Both the position numbers and the translations under genes were made by a program. From contig WARS01000030.1 in assembly GCA_008933995.1 (NCBI GenBank), positions 405,001 through 469,000 on the forward strand: DNA of 64,000 bases, given 5' to 3'. The DNA is from Datnioides undecimradiatus. Its lineage: Eukaryota > Chordata > Actinopteri > Lobotiformes > Datnioididae. Under the pieces are notes generated by a model, which was not told the DNA's origin, searched no databases, and saw only the letters and a list, made by a program, of their open reading frames with translations. This document shows, piece after piece, positions 35,501 to 50,400 of this stretch; within the stretch, counting starts at the first letter, position 1, and each line of letters starts with the position of its first letter.

Positions 35501-38500
35501 GCGGGTTTTTAGTCTTTTAGTCTGATCCAGCCCTGCCCTGTGTGTTTAGAGTGTTTCACTGAGCATAGCATTTAGCGCTAGCAGCTGCCAAATAAGACCT
35601 CACGTAGGGCTTTTTAACATATTTGGTGAAATAAGTGGAAAACCAATTAAAACCAAATGTAGCTCATGTGAAGGGCCTTTTTCTCTCTCTGCTGCAGTTT
35701 TCCAACAGATTTGTCATTGTTCTCACCACTCCTCACTTCTTCTGCCCTACAATAAATCAGTGCCACCTGCTTCTCTCTGTCGCCAAGTTTCAGACACAGT
35801 TCCTCTGCTGCAGTTCGTAACTCGTAACTCAAAAACATATGCATACTTTTAGAAGAAACTGTGCCTTGTCGATGAGATCGTGTTGTGTTACTGCTCTGTG
35901 AAAGTTCCCCGTTACTTCAGATCATAGTCCTCAAGATTAATATTTAGTTGCAGGATAATACACAGTGTAGCGCCGTCCATCTGATTCACGCCGGATTCTG
36001 ATTACCTCCACACAGATGAGGGAGTCAAAGTAAATGAAGCAGCAAGTGTCAGAAGTGTTACTGTAGTTTGATTGGTTATCAGTGTCAGTGTTAAGTGTGA
36101 GCTGGATTACGTTACTGCTACAGGGAGTAATGGAGGAGAGAGGAGCTGTGAGCTGAAGAGCTGCAGGGGAAAGGCTGCACAGCTCCTCAGCAACCTAACC
36201 AGCTCCTTTCACTGTCACTTGTCACAGGGTTGTGTTTCGAACTCCTAACGTATTGGAAAAACTAACTTTGTGTGGTAAAGTGTTTTGGGTGATGCTCATC
36301 AAATGTAGGAGATATATTCTCATTCATATCATAATATTGGTTTCATCCATATTGCTGTTTGCTGCAGTTATTACGATAGTACGCGGGGGGGGTGTGAAAG
36401 TTAAATATTTGCCTGCCAAATGCAGAGGGGCAAAAAGCCTAAAGTAGCCGGAAGTAGAAATATGCAAGTAAAGTACCAGCACCTTAAAATATACTTAATA
36501 TCAAAATGTGAAATAACCAGTGGAGAGATCTTTGATTTTCATTCCCTGTGTGTACCTGTGCAGAGAGCGGGTCTGGTGCTCCATGATCTCCCCGTAGCCC
36601 ATCAGGGGTTTGACGGAGGCCCGATACTGCTGCAGCCCCCCGGGGATCCCCGCAGCCCCGGAGTCCACCATGTCTGCAGCGAGAGAGGGAGGCGCGCTGC
36701 ACTGGGAGGAGGCCATGCTTAGGCGACCTCCTCCTCCGTCCTGCAGGGAGGAGCAGTAGGAGTCTGGGTAATGCGGTCCTCCTTCACCACGCACCACCAG
36801 GGCCATACTCTTACTGCTGGCAGCATCCTCATCTGCCATACACACACACACACAGAGTCACATCAGACTTGAGCTAAACAATCCCATATAAAGCTCAAAT
36901 GGTTAACTGTTTGTTTCATTTGTTTCTATGTAAATGTCCCTTGATCGCTGTGTGCTCAGAGTGGGAGGCAGAGCCTTCAGCTACTAAGCTCCTCTCCTGT
37001 GGAACCAGCTCTCAGTCTGGGTTCAGGGGGGTGGACACCCTCTCCATGTTTTAGAGCAGCCTTAAACCCTTCCTGTTTGATTAAGCCTATAGTAGTAGTA
37101 GCAGTAGTAGGGGTTGTAATCCTATTATTATTATTATCCAGACTGCTATTACTGTCAGTTGAAGTGTCTCTTCATCCTGTACCATGCTGTTGTGTACTCT
37201 CTCTCTCTCTGTCTCTCTCCCTGCAGCATGAGGCAGGTGGCCGCCCACCTACAGCCAGGCTCTGCTAAATGTCTTCTTCCTTGGAAAGGTGACAGTGCGG
37301 GGACTGGATTAAGTGCAGCAGACCTTGGGAAAATCCTTCCTCCAGGCATCTTCCCACTCCACGGCTGGATCAGACGCCACCTCAAGTGGTGCAATTGCCT
37401 CAGGAAGAGAGGGAAGAGAGGCAGGATAAGATAGCCCTAGGGCTCCACACTACACTGCCTACTACTCTCTGGTCAGATGAAATGGACGTAATAAGGCTCC
37501 AGCTAAGTTGTGGCCACATCTTCACAGAGAGCTGGTCAACATGGCAGATGAAGCTATTTCAGCTTTGAGCTCCCCAACAGCATCATCGTCACCATCCCCG
37601 CCAGCCTGGACCCTCACAAGCTCTCATTCAGTGCCACCAGGTCCACAGGGGACGCCGGGTCCACTTCCTCACACACTATTGTAAATGAACACCAACCTAT
37701 ATCAGATGCTGTTTGCTGATTTAAACACATCACCCCATGAAACTGACTGCAAAGCTGAGATATACTCTGCAACTGGATAGATTAGATTAGATTAGATTAG
37801 ACAGGTAAATGACCCACTCCCACTGTGGGCGTGAGCCACCCTAACTGGACAGTTTGAGGTTGCTGGGATTTAGCATCACAGCGAACCCATCATGGTCATC
37901 ACACACCTCCAAACTGCCCAGCCTCCACCAGGACCTGTATTTACTGTATAGATGATGTTGTGTGTTGTCTGCACTGTAAAACCCAGTTTTAATTCTGACT
38001 TGTCGTCATGGAGAAAACATGTGAGTTGAATTAATCCCTGATCAGCTGAGGGCCCCGCAGCTATCTCACCAGGCTTGACATCTCTCCTCTCCAGAATGGC
38101 ACTGCTGTTGGCGCAGAGGGCGCTGGACTGCCTCGCCTCCGACAGCCGTTTCCGTGGTAACGTGGCACTCCCTGGATCCGCCTGCCCCGCCCCTCCTCCC
38201 GAGCTCCCTCCACCATACGCCATCCTGGAGGGAGAGGAGGGCATGGAGCGGACCATGGGTGGGGACATGGAGCCCTGCAGGCTGTGCAGGGTGCTGCGGC
38301 TGGATGATGACAGGGTGTGGACTGGACTGTGACTGCCGTACAACACCTCTTTGGAGAGCTGCGAAAAACAGACACAGGTAAAAAAAAATAAAAAATACAC
38401 TGCAAAACACACTTCTACAGGGGGACCCTGCGTGTGTATGCAGCTGTGTGTGCGTGTGTGTGCGCGCGTGTGTGTGTGTGTGTGTGTGAAAGCTATCCAG

Positions 38501-41500
38501 GCACCGTGGGAAAAACTCCAAGTGTCAACATGCTCCCATGGAACCAGTGAATCAGCACGTGTGAAATCCAGGAACTGATCCAGGAACACCCAGTATACGA
38601 GTATGCTTCACCTCCACGTGCTCGTTCTGCTCTTCTAGTGAAAAATCTCCAACTATGCCAAAAATGTCCGGCTGAATTATTAAAACTAATGCTTTGTTTT
38701 TCATGTTGTCATGCTTTATCAGCCAGTACAAACATTTAGTCACTACGCATCTATGAGTTTTGGTGAAAGAGCGAGGACTTTATGAAATATTTCCATATTA
38801 CCAGCAGCTGTGGAAGAATTCCTGAAAAGAACTGCTCAACTCTCAATGACTGATCAATGCAAACCCATAAAAAGCTTCATTTGACAGAGACGTCCTCGTA
38901 TTTGTGGAGTTTGTGCTTGCTAAAGGCCAAATACTAAACGTCATATTTGACATTTTTGCATGCTCAGTTGACACGATGTGCAGTGAGTCTTACTGACAGG
39001 CTTCTGCTGCAAGAGCCCTGAGTCAAGGAGAGGAGGAGGAGAAGGAGAGGCTGGAGTAAATTAGAACTCCGTGAGTGAAACGTCCATCAATCCATCCTTT
39101 ATCTACCCTTTGGAATGGTGCGGGAGGCTGGGGCTCGTGCCTCCAGTTCACTGAACCTGCCTGTCGTATTTACCTCAGCAATGATTAGCAAATCAGCAAA
39201 ATGAAATGAATGATGCCCATGGCGCAGGGAAACTGAACTGTGAACAGATCACCTTTGTACTAAGTGATAACAGAAATATCTGAATTTGTATATGTATATT
39301 TATGGAACATATCCAGTGAGTGTAGCTGCCCGCCTGTTACAGGAAGTCTCTCCTCGCTGCTGTCACCAAGTGTTTGCTCATGGTGGAACCTTTTCTAGAT
39401 CTGCTCTGTTTGTACAGCGCCCTGTGATAACTTCTGTTGTGATTTGGTGCTATACAAACAAATAGTGGGTGCACACGTAAATGTGTTTTGTAAAAAATGG
39501 GAAAATCAAAGTGACGCGTTGAGGCTGATCGACCATCATATCGATCTTAGTCCAATAACAGCATCACAACACACAATGCACTTCCCGTCTCCTTCATCAG
39601 TTACTTGTGGAAGATGTGCACTCTAAATCTGTGATCATCATGCTCCAGGATCAGCTTAATGCTAATGATGTCTTCTTGTACTTTGTCATGCAAGCAGAAA
39701 AAGTTAGATTTTGTATATTTTTATTTCATATTTCTTTCAAATTTCTAGTTTTGTAATGGAAGCACAGCTTGAAGCACAGATCCCAGGCATTAAATCCATG
39801 TACTTCAGTGAATTCCCGAGCTATATAACATACATCATGTACTGGTGTCATTACGTTTGGTGAGCTGTGCACAACCCACTTCAGGTTCTGGCTCCAGAGC
39901 GTTTTGGTCTGTCTGTCTGTTCCTCTCGTGTCCCAACCATTAATCATTTTAACAAGCAGTTTGTCTCCGTGCGCCATACGGAGCAGCATCACTGCACATA
40001 CGTGACTCAGCAGCACAGAATGAGAGAGCCTAATCGCATATGGCATCACTCCGTCCCGTTTAAATCAACACGCTGCACGCTCTGCAGGAAAATTCTGACA
40101 AAGAGGGGGCAGAAATAGAATATGTAAGATCAAACTGATGTTTTGATGTGGGTCAAAGCTCAGTGAAAACCTTCAACTTGCAGATGTTTGAAGTTTAACT
40201 GGGTGTCAAAGAGCCTGTCTGTCTTTTGGAACACAGTTCATTCAATTTGTACCTGTATGAACACATGTAATGATGTTTCCACAGGGGTAATTGGTGACAT
40301 CAAAACGTGATTTGAGGGTCACCACTCACAGAACTCTTGACTTGTCATGTTTAGATCTACATTGTTATGTCCGGCCTCCAGAAAATAGCCACAGCCTTGC
40401 ATTCTCCAACAAAACCCCTCATCCACTCCCACCCTCTAAGCTTTCATATGTTATCTGTCAGTCAAATAAAAGAATTACAACTTTAAACGCTGTTACAGAC
40501 TCACTCAGTGACAGTTTGGCTCCAAGCAGGGACCACCTGCACCGCTGACTGACTACCTGATGCACGCTTTTCTCTTGGGGCTTATAGCTGCTCAGACCGT
40601 TAAGCGCCCCGACTTGACCGGACTCGTCCCGACTCGGCTGCTGACACCAGCCCTCATACAGACTGCCCTCAGCACTCCCTGTGCTGCAGCCCATGCACGG
40701 AGGAATAATGAAGAGAGGAAGAGGGGAAGATGGCACCAGGGATGTTTTTGTCTTGTCCTATTATACAGTATGATAGAAGACAAGTTTTGCACATCAGATT
40801 GGTGCAGCTTCTGCTGCCAAGCATTCATCCAGCACCTGTCCAGTCACTGGATCAGAAGCTGGATGGCAAAGACACGACTCAACCCTCGATCCCAGACACA
40901 GATTGAATGTTTTTAGGTTTGTTTGTTTTTTCAAAGCAGCCACAGGGAAATTTCATTTTCTCTGGATTTTGTCTGGGTCCTGCGGATGAAGACAGCAAAG
41001 CGTAAAGATCTTAATCTGGTGAATGCATTTGTTTTGGAAGTGAGTGCAAAAAAGGTCAGAGGTTATTCTCAATACCATTCTTTTGATTAAACAAAGCCGG
41101 CTGCAGGAGGCATAGACAAGAGGTAATGTATCTAATCTGAAACAAAGACTCTTGAACTGTCTTTACACTTCAAAAGTCCGTGGAGACCTCATTTCATATT
41201 TAGTGTGGTCTACACGTTGAAGTCTTTTAGTAGATCTCCTCTGTTGGTATGATACAACTGATCACAAACTTCAGTCAAATAATTAGATTTGTCCTCTTTC
41301 ATGGCTTTTTCCATCCATTTTCTATCACAAACTCCTTTTCTGCATTTATCAAAGACAAACCAACTTCTCAAATGGTCAAGCGTTTGCTGCCGTCCCGTAC
41401 AGAACCTTGCGAAATCAAGAAAGTAATGATTTAAGCCAACCTGGCCAGTCTGTACCACTCTTGCTCAATATCAGAAAGTTTCCCACGCAGACACAACTCA

Positions 41501-44500
41501 GCAGGCACTCATTACAGAGGTTCTAACCAGACTGTTTACTCCAAGACTCTCTGGTTCCAGATCTGTGTCTCCTGTGTAGTCTATTCAGTTTGTGTTGCTC
41601 CACGTCCACACTACAGCAAAAATGTTCCCATAGAGTTTAGGCTGCCTGTGACTTACCTCAGCGTGAACACAGCCAATAATCCTGTAGCTGTGCAGACAAG
41701 AGGCGCACAACAGCCCGTGTGACACTTTTCAAATCCATCTCTATATTTTAACAGGGCGTTGATTTCTAAACCTACACAGAGTCGACGTGTCATAACACAT
41801 AAACCTCCAGCAGTCTGCAGATCTAACGTGAAAAAAGCCTGCGGTGCTAACGTCCAGACCAGTTACACAAGGAGAGCAGGCTGTCAATCATATCCATGTT
41901 CCAGAAAAGTGAATTGACATAGATTCTCCACAACAACAAATCCTCCTTACGACTGTGACTCAGCTTTCGGGCGCCATCTACATTGCCAGGCAGATACTAC
42001 TGTATTGCTCGTCAGACGACAGGCTGTGGCTGGGTGAGTATCATCTTTTAGCATGTCAGGCCCAGCAGATCTACTTTATATGACACAGAGCAGTATGTCC
42101 ACCTCCAATCAGAGGATTGCTGGTTTGATTTGAAAGTGTCCTTGGGCAAGACACTGAACCCTAAATTGTTCACACATAGCAATCAGTGTATAGATGCTGT
42201 AGGAACGTATTATAATGCTGAGATGCAGTGCAAAGTGTGAAAAAGGTGTTAATCTCATGTGGTAAATTGCTGGGAGTGAATCGCCAGAAGAGCAACATGA
42301 GGGCAGGAGAGGGCTCTGTATCTGCTCCGTTGCTTCCCCCGGTGGGTGTGTAGGCATGCTGGTGGAAGTAAGGTGCGACAGCTCTGAGGTCTGTTTGATT
42401 AAAATCATCGGCTACAATAAAAAAGACCTTCCGCTGGAAAAACTGGAAATACTGTCCATCCACTTTGACTGTGTTTGCACACCAAGCATCAGTGAGCTGA
42501 ACACAGAGCCCACCTCCCCTGATCTTATTGGAGTCCTGCGTTCTGTCACTGTGGAACCTCGTCCGACTTTCAAGTAAAATAGCTTGATGACGCTGACCAG
42601 CTCCCTGTGAACATGTGGCCACAACTCAGCCTGAGCCTTATTTCATCCATTTCCAACCAAACATCAGCCAGAAGTAGGGAGTGCAGCGTAGAAGTCTTAG
42701 GGTTAGCTTAGCGCTGATCCTGCCTCTCTTATCTCTCTTCCTGGGGCAGCTCCACCACTTGTGGTGGCGTCTGATCCAACTGATCCAACTGATCCGGCTG
42801 AGTCGTCGGTAGATGCTGTGGGTAGTGATTGTCTGAAACTCTGCTGCACTTAATCCAATCGCTGTAACCGGTCACATACAAAGCAAATCTAGGGTAAAAT
42901 GAGAATTGAGTTCCATACTTTTGTTTTTGCATGCAGGTCACTTTTCTTGTGAGCTCATTCAAACCAACTCTAACATGGATGAGTGGACGATGAAGGAGGC
43001 ATTTCTCAGCATCTTATCTGTCACATTAGCCAGAGCAGCAGAGCGTCTTGGTTCGCTGCCAAGAACCAGATCCTCCCACTGACAAGAAGTTCCCATAATC
43101 CCGGTAATTGGCAGCACAGCGATAGAGTGTAATTAAGCATTTAATCAGCATTCCACACTGATGGATGGAAAGCAGAGGCATGTTATCAGGGAAGCCCTGA
43201 GAAACCAAAGCATGGACTTTATCAAAGTCCTCCTGCATCAGCAGCAGCTCACAGACGCTCCTCCGTCACATGACCTCTGGGCGTGGGCTCTCCAACAAAC
43301 CGGCTTTTCTACAAACACGAATGCATTAAGCTGCGTACGACCAGAGGAAGAAAGAAGGCCTTTGTTCCTCAGTCTATCAAAGTGTTGAATCAGAGGTTTT
43401 TGTTCTAAGTAGGTTTAAGTGTTTCTATGTAAACTGAGTGTAAAAGGGAGTGATTAAACCGACTGAACTGCAGCCATGTCTTGTTGAATAAACAGCATGT
43501 GTCTGGTGCTGTGTTTGGATCTTTATATGAAACAGTGTTCGCCTCTGGAGGCCAGACAAACTCTGACTCCGGCGTGCTCAGGGGACACTGTAATTACGGG
43601 TCAAAGCGAGGTGACATATTTGTTGCTGATTGACCACCCGAGGCGACTGCATCATTTCTGGGGTACAACATGTTTACTGTTGCCTTGCTGAACCTGTCTT
43701 TCCTCATATCACTCCCGCACAGAGTCAGACAGCCAAACACGTGGAGCGCAGAGCCACAGCAGTGTGCTCAGACGGAGCTTCTTCCTCCTTCTTCTAAATA
43801 TTGAAGAGTCCCTGGGTGATAATACTGATTCATGCCATTTCTTCTTTAGCATATCCTGAAAATCTCCTCTTTTCAAATGAGGTCAACAACCCAAGCTAAC
43901 TGTTTTACACCTGCTCATCTTCATAAAGTAAGTTTACTAGAGAATAATTTGTTCAGGAGCTGTAAATGGCACCTTCATCCATGCAATGTGAGCCTGGGGT
44001 GAGATAATGAAAACAGTCCAGGAGCGGCTGCATACATGAGTGCCTGTATCAATTCAATGTTGCAGACGTGGCAGACAGGTTGAGTTTAACCGAGATCTGC
44101 AGACCAGCGTTCGCTTGAGCTCTCGCAGGCTTCATCTCAGCTGCTCTGCGTCTGAGCTGAGCCTGACCTGCAAACACATGCAGGAAGTTAAGCTGATGAC
44201 AGTGAAGGCATCACTTGAATTAATGATAGTTAAGCTGGATAACAATATAAAAATAGTTGAAATGATTTGCATCTCGGATCTACATGCCATGTTTAATTCA
44301 CATTATGAATATCACTTGGTGAGAGATGATACTCTTTCTGTGTTAAAAACCTTACTTGTGTGTGTGTGTGTGTGTGTGTGTGAATACGTGTCAGCCTGTC
44401 TTGTGAAATCTATCAGCAGACAGGAGCTTCGGATGCTTGTGAACACATCAGCAGCAGCAGCAGCAGCAGCAGCAGCTCTGGCCTCACTGAGCCTTTATCC

Positions 44501-47404
44501 TCTGATCCTGGGTCAGTGTCAAAGACCTCAGACAGGAACTAGCTTTATGTTTCTTTGCCAAACAGCCGAAGAAACAAAAGACACTCAAAAGGGAAAGAAT
44601 GTACTGTCAGAGCCAAAGCAGTGCATCACTCATGGCTGACAAAGTTTCGTTTTGCATGAGCGCATCCATTGATGATCACCTGACCTTCTCTAATGTGAAA
44701 TCATTAGACTTTATTTATTCCAATATCAACAACCTCAGGGTACGGAGGACTCCAACAACACCATCATGCTACCCAGAGGACACTTCGTTTGGACGCTCCA
44801 TGAACATCACCGCTAACGTGAACCCACCACACAGTCAACCCCAGCTCATGAGAAGTCAAAGCTACCATCATTTCACTCATGAAAACAATGCTCGTTGGTA
44901 CAGTCTATCCTAAAACTTCATATCATTTAAATCAATTGAAACAGTCACCTTGTTTCCACGGCAACCAGCACACTGGAAACAGCTAAGTGAGCCCCTACTG
45001 GTTTGAAACCTCTACTGGTGCTCCTGCTGCTCCACCATCTACTGCAGCTGATACATTGATTATGGAGAAGTATCCCATACAAACATATATATATATATAT
45101 GATATATGACACATTATAAACTGTTGCATATGGCTTTGTGCATCAGTTACATCACCTCAGAAGTTATCTCAGGGCACTTCACATGTAGAGCAGGGCTAGA
45201 GTACCTGAAGTCTCAACTCATCAGTCATGCCTGAAAACTATGGAGAGGACAGAAGCAGAGCTCCGGCTGACTCACCCGCCCCTCCGCGCCGGCAGGCCTG
45301 GCATGGCGGTTGAACACGTGTGCTGGGTCTTTATGATAAACCTTGAGACAGGAGTGGGATGTGATGTTTCTAGGAGCAAGCAGAACACACACGGTGAGTT
45401 TAATGTGTGTATGCGTGTGTGTTTGGCATCATACACAGGGACTTTTAACATACCATATGATATCTGTTTCACTAATCACACAGTGAATGGTGAAGCAGAC
45501 TGCTGATGATACAGATTCACCTTGAAATCGATAAGTGATCAGACACTTCCTACAGAGGCAGACTAGTCTTTGTAGGGACGTTCACGTCCTTTGGCTCTTC
45601 AGGGTCTAAGAACTCTGAAACACTGTAATTCCATTTAGATTGTGAAACAAGACTTTTTACTGCTTCTTTAGATAATAGAGACAACGAATAATGGTTGTGT
45701 TAAGGCCCTTGGAGAAGTTGGGGTGAAGATGGAGCAAAGTGTGGTGCAGTCAACCTTCAGCAACTTTGATTTGTCAGGTTTGTCACATGGTCACAATAGT
45801 CCTGGAAAATGTGTTAACAGAGAAAATGTGTAATCCTGTAAACGCTCCTGAGATACAGGAAACAGGATCGATGGGTTCTTCTCAGGATAACACCAAGGTT
45901 CCTTCAGTGTGGGCTTAGAGAATGAGATAAAGCAAAAGACAGGATGTTTGACTGTCTGGACACAGGTGTAGCCACAGCCACAGCACTTTGTCTGATGATG
46001 CTTTTTGTGTCAGTGTGCACATGTTTTCTGCAGTCCTCACCTGACGTCCTCCAGGTCGTAGTAGACTTTGTGGCTGGTGTTTTTGATGTAGATGGCCATG
46101 TTTGGAGACTGCAGCATCTTCATGGTGAGCTGATGGGGGAAGGCAGTGACAAACAGAGCCCGCACGGCGTCCTGACTGCTGATCTCAGCAGGCATCCTGA
46201 CCTGCTTCGTCTCTTCCCCATACTGCAGGTACAACACACCTGGCACGGCACACACAGACAGGCAGGGCTTCAGTGTGTGTGTCAGGACCACAAGGTGCAA
46301 CATAACCAACAGCTCCATCAATCTGATTGGCTATTTCAAGAAAAGTTGAGCTTTTTATCCCCGACCAGTGTTGTTCCCACCTGTGTGCACACGCACAGGT
46401 GTTCGTAACAGGTCAGACCTGTTACGCTCAGAGTTTAATGATGTCACCAAACTTCAAAGGTTGTAAAGGGGCAACAGCTCTCTTCCTGCTCCACCTCAGG
46501 GAAATGACAAACAGTGTCTCCACCGAGTCACAGTCCTGACAGTGTGGCTGCTAACCTTCATCAATGACAGTGGCAGCATACATCCATCCAGTATTCAAAT
46601 GAGCCAGCATGCATACCACCATGACCCAGGAAGAAGCTCACCTAACTAGGATTAAGTCAGGTTGTTACCAATTCCATGCTTGCTTCTCCTGTTGTGACAC
46701 GCCAACATGTCTGCTGTGGAAAAACCCTGAACTTATTCACTGACAGTGGAGGCACAGGTACTTAGGCTGGCTGCAGTTTGTAATCACCCCCTCAGACAGT
46801 TAGCCGGTGTCAACATGGATCTTTACAGCATCTTGCTGCGTATGCAAAGCTGACTTTAAAATGACAACCAGCAGGTCGTATCAGCTGTGGTGAGGCTGAT
46901 CTCATCATGCCAAGACGTCATATTCTCCGAATCATCTGTATCGTATAAGTAGGCCACAGCTGCTATTTCAAAATGATAATCTAATCTAATTTATATCTAA
47001 TCATTGTTTAAAACGATGGAAGTCTCAGAGCCAAAATAACTTGATCGGGGCACTCCTCCTTGCAAGTTAATGATTATCAATCAACACACTAGCAGCCAAT
47101 GAGTTGGGTTGTGATCAGACAAAGTACACACGTCAAATAAAAAAAGCAAAAAGAGAAATTTGGGTCAGGAAACTTGCAGAGCACACCGCTCACTTAGCAA
47201 GAGAACAGCAACACACAGCAGGTAGACACTTGGTCTGTGTCAGTCAATGGTTGGTCTACCATCAGCATGCTGTTCAGCCTGTGATATCATGTTATGTGAT
47301 GGTTAAAGTGGTTAAAGTGTAAAATCCTTTCATATGCCACAGTGTTTCTTCTTTTCTCCTGCCCTCCACTCTGATTTATAAATGGGAGTAGTTACTGACT
47401 CTAC

Positions 47405-47446
<42 letters not shown>

Positions 47447-50400
47447 TAGTGTATGTATCTACTTACCAACTGGCCTCTCGCTTGTCTGCCCACTCGACCG
47501 GCCCACGGGTAAACTTGCTCTGGCCTTGCAGCCCCTTGTGAAGGGGGCTGTGGGAGCCAGCACATCTCCCTCAGACATGGTCTCTAAAGCTAGAGGATCC
47601 TCCACCAAGCCCAGTGCACCAGCACACGGGAGGGGTTCAGAGAGGTGGGGACTCCCTGTCTGGATGGAAAGGAAAAGAAGAAAGTATATACGGAATGACA
47701 GTTCTGCAGGAAGAACAGCGGCATGGAAACCAGAAGAGGAAGAGGACGAGACTGATTCGGCCTTTTCAGACAGAACAGGTGCTTCTCTTCCACTGCTTTA
47801 AGGCATTCGTGGATCTCCATCTTGATTTCTATTTAGTCTAGCACTCACATGCCTGTAAAGCTGAGAATGCTTGCCCACACTAGCTTCCAGTAACAGCCAA
47901 GTATACTTGTTTTACAATCAACGGATGACATATTCTGATGTCAGTGGAGGGTGAAAGAATAACAGAGACTTGGATACAATGAGAGTGGCTTTCTTCTTCT
48001 CACCTCTTGGCAGTTGAACAAAGCACAGCAGATGTTGGTGCTCAAAACAAAACCTGAAATCTGTTCCACGGACTCACTGAATCATCTGACTTTGCGAGGA
48101 GGGGATGGGAGAGTGGAATAATATATAATCTGCATAAGAGCAAGGAGCAAACAACACTTTACTTGAAGCCCAGGTCCGTTTGTCCTTACCTAGCATACAT
48201 AGCAGAAGCTTCCTTGAGTTCACCTTCAACTCCCAAATAGCAAGTCTATTCATCAGTGTCCTCTCATTGAACTGAGGGGTTTGAGTTGAACTCCTGACTG
48301 ATGTTACACAGCTCTGACAGGCTTTCTTACAGTCCAGGAGTTCCAGCTGAAGACTGGAAAGCCAACACTGTAGGTGTGCAGTCATGTCGGAGGCTTTGTA
48401 TTTTCACAGTGGAGGAGGTCAAGAGGACATCTCACACTGTGCTTTACAAGGTTATGGAACAGGACTTCCATGGGAGAGAGCCAAGCGTGGCAGGAGCGCT
48501 GGGAGCTGCACAAGGTGGCTACTCTGGATGGAGGCTTTGTCAAAACCTTCAAGAACTGACAGAGGGCATTTTGATCCACCTCGTATACAGTTACAAAGGA
48601 AACCAGAGCTGCTCCAATGAGCCTATGACTTGTGACCTGATTGGTCAAAGTTTTCAAGAGTAAACACCAAGAATCAAGCAAAAGGTGCAGGAGATAAACA
48701 ACCTCAGCATCCATCTCAACACCCAGATAAACGTGGAGGAATAAACCACATTAAACATGCTCAAACAGCCAGTCACATGACCTCTTCAACCCAATCAGCT
48801 GCCTCATATGAGCCGCCTACAAAGACTTTGTAGTGATACTAAAATGGCTAAATGATTTTTGGTTTAATTGTGAGCAATTTGAACAGATAATAGCTCTTTC
48901 AATCATGCATTGTTAGGTTATAAGAGTCAACAGCATGACTTTGTGCTAACTGTATGAATCATGTCTGGATAAACAATTAAACAATCATCATTACCTTCGC
49001 TGGCCTCATGCACACATCTGACTTCACATCAGGTCTTAGTGTTTACTCTGACTCCCAACATAGCTGTCAGACAAAACACAGCTAACACACACCCATGCCT
49101 GCATGTCAACATCAGATACCGCACCTACACGCACACACACACACACAATTCACTCCCCACATTTGCTACCAGCTGCAAAACGCCATATACTCCGCTTCAG
49201 TGCGTGCCAGCACATTTTAACATCAACCTTAAGACAGCCGTCACATTTGATTATTCAAATAAGCTGATAACACGCAGCAGTTGTGTGCTCTGGCTTCCGG
49301 TTCAATGCATGTTGTGTTAAAGAGATAAATAAGGGGCAGCAGCAGCTCAGTCGATAGAGACTGGGTGGGGATACAGAGGGTGGCTGGTTGAAGTCCAGCA
49401 CACTGTGGACTCATAAGTTGAGTTCACCTCCTGCACACTGCTCATTTGGGAATATGTGTTCCTCAACATTTTGAGCTCCTCCCATAAGGGGTGCCACATA
49501 TGCCATAAAAGTGTACCTCAGGTGCAAGTGGGTGTGGTCTGTTTCTTAATATTTGCTTTCGTACGCTGATGCTCAATTTTCCTCGAGCTGGAGACATGAA
49601 ACTTGGCACCACGAGTGGAAATAACGCTCCACGGGACATTTAATCGCAATTAGCCTGACGGTAGCATCATAATTAACAGTCATAGAGCCACAGCTTTGTA
49701 AGGCCAAGACAAACACGCTTAAATGAAAGAATGGCTTTCAGGATCAGAAGCTCCTTGAGTCATCGCTTATTATTTACTATAGTGTTCGAATACATGCCCT
49801 CCCCGACCATACCCAAACACACATATGCTTAAAATGACTCATACAGTTAATGCTGACATGAAGCGCAATTATGTACCTGTGGTGTGGGGGGAGCTCCGTG
49901 CATGCGATGAGAAGGTCACAGCATCACTCTAACCACCACGCTGCATTTAAAAGGAATCAGTCTCTCTTTCACAATAAAGGCATCAAACAGAAACTTGGAA
50001 ACACTTGTTGCTGTTCATCCCGTCAAACTTGTAAAAGCGTAAAAAGTGTTTCCTGACAAACAGTTTACTCTCACGCCAGGAGGACAACGTAGAGTTTAAG
50101 GGACCACTAATTACAGACCTGAGGGAAGTTGACAAGCCACATTACTTGGCTCCCATGACGTAATCTGAAAAGGGGACTGATGATGGTTTTTAGCGTTGTC
50201 TCATGGACCTGAGCCGGAGCCACTGAACATGAGTCAGAGAACAGCAGGAGAGGAATTCGTCTTGTGACTGCAGATCAGCAGGAGAAGACGGCCATCCTGG
50301 ATAATGGCTTATTTTCAGTGCTATCAATTATGTTATTTGAAAAAGGCAAAGCAAGGGGTGTTCTCCTTCAAGAGGCTAACTGTCTTCATGTTTGACTTTT

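Larger units (their letters stand above)
38359..46040. other. kiaa1217: Large sickle tail intron(s), expected AIP3 exon not found
   Basis: Between the AIP3 exon and the exon at 38358, the family has a short exon encoding a NIQDRSLLKVYNKDP-like segment. I scanned both strands by eye for its conserved core and did not find it. The stretch holds TG runs (38445-38488, 44358-44382), a LINE tail near 39,325-39,470, a LINE endonuclease scrap near 42,115-42,620 and an AT run near 45,090. Other open frames have no support. Confidence 0.45.

Noticed and set aside
41210-41458. 82-codon minus-strand frame with a plausible protein-like composition
   Set aside because: No recognised family, no matching splice sites in phase with the sickle tail exons, and no polyadenylation context.
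41641-41700. Strong GTAAGT donor on the minus strand as the missing AIP3 exon
   Set aside because: The sequence before it (YRIIGCVHAE) does not match the expected NIQDR..KVYNKDP segment.
49330-49420. A tRNA gene
   Set aside because: It has drifted box A and box B only, cannot form a full cloverleaf by eye, and continues into a known SINE body.
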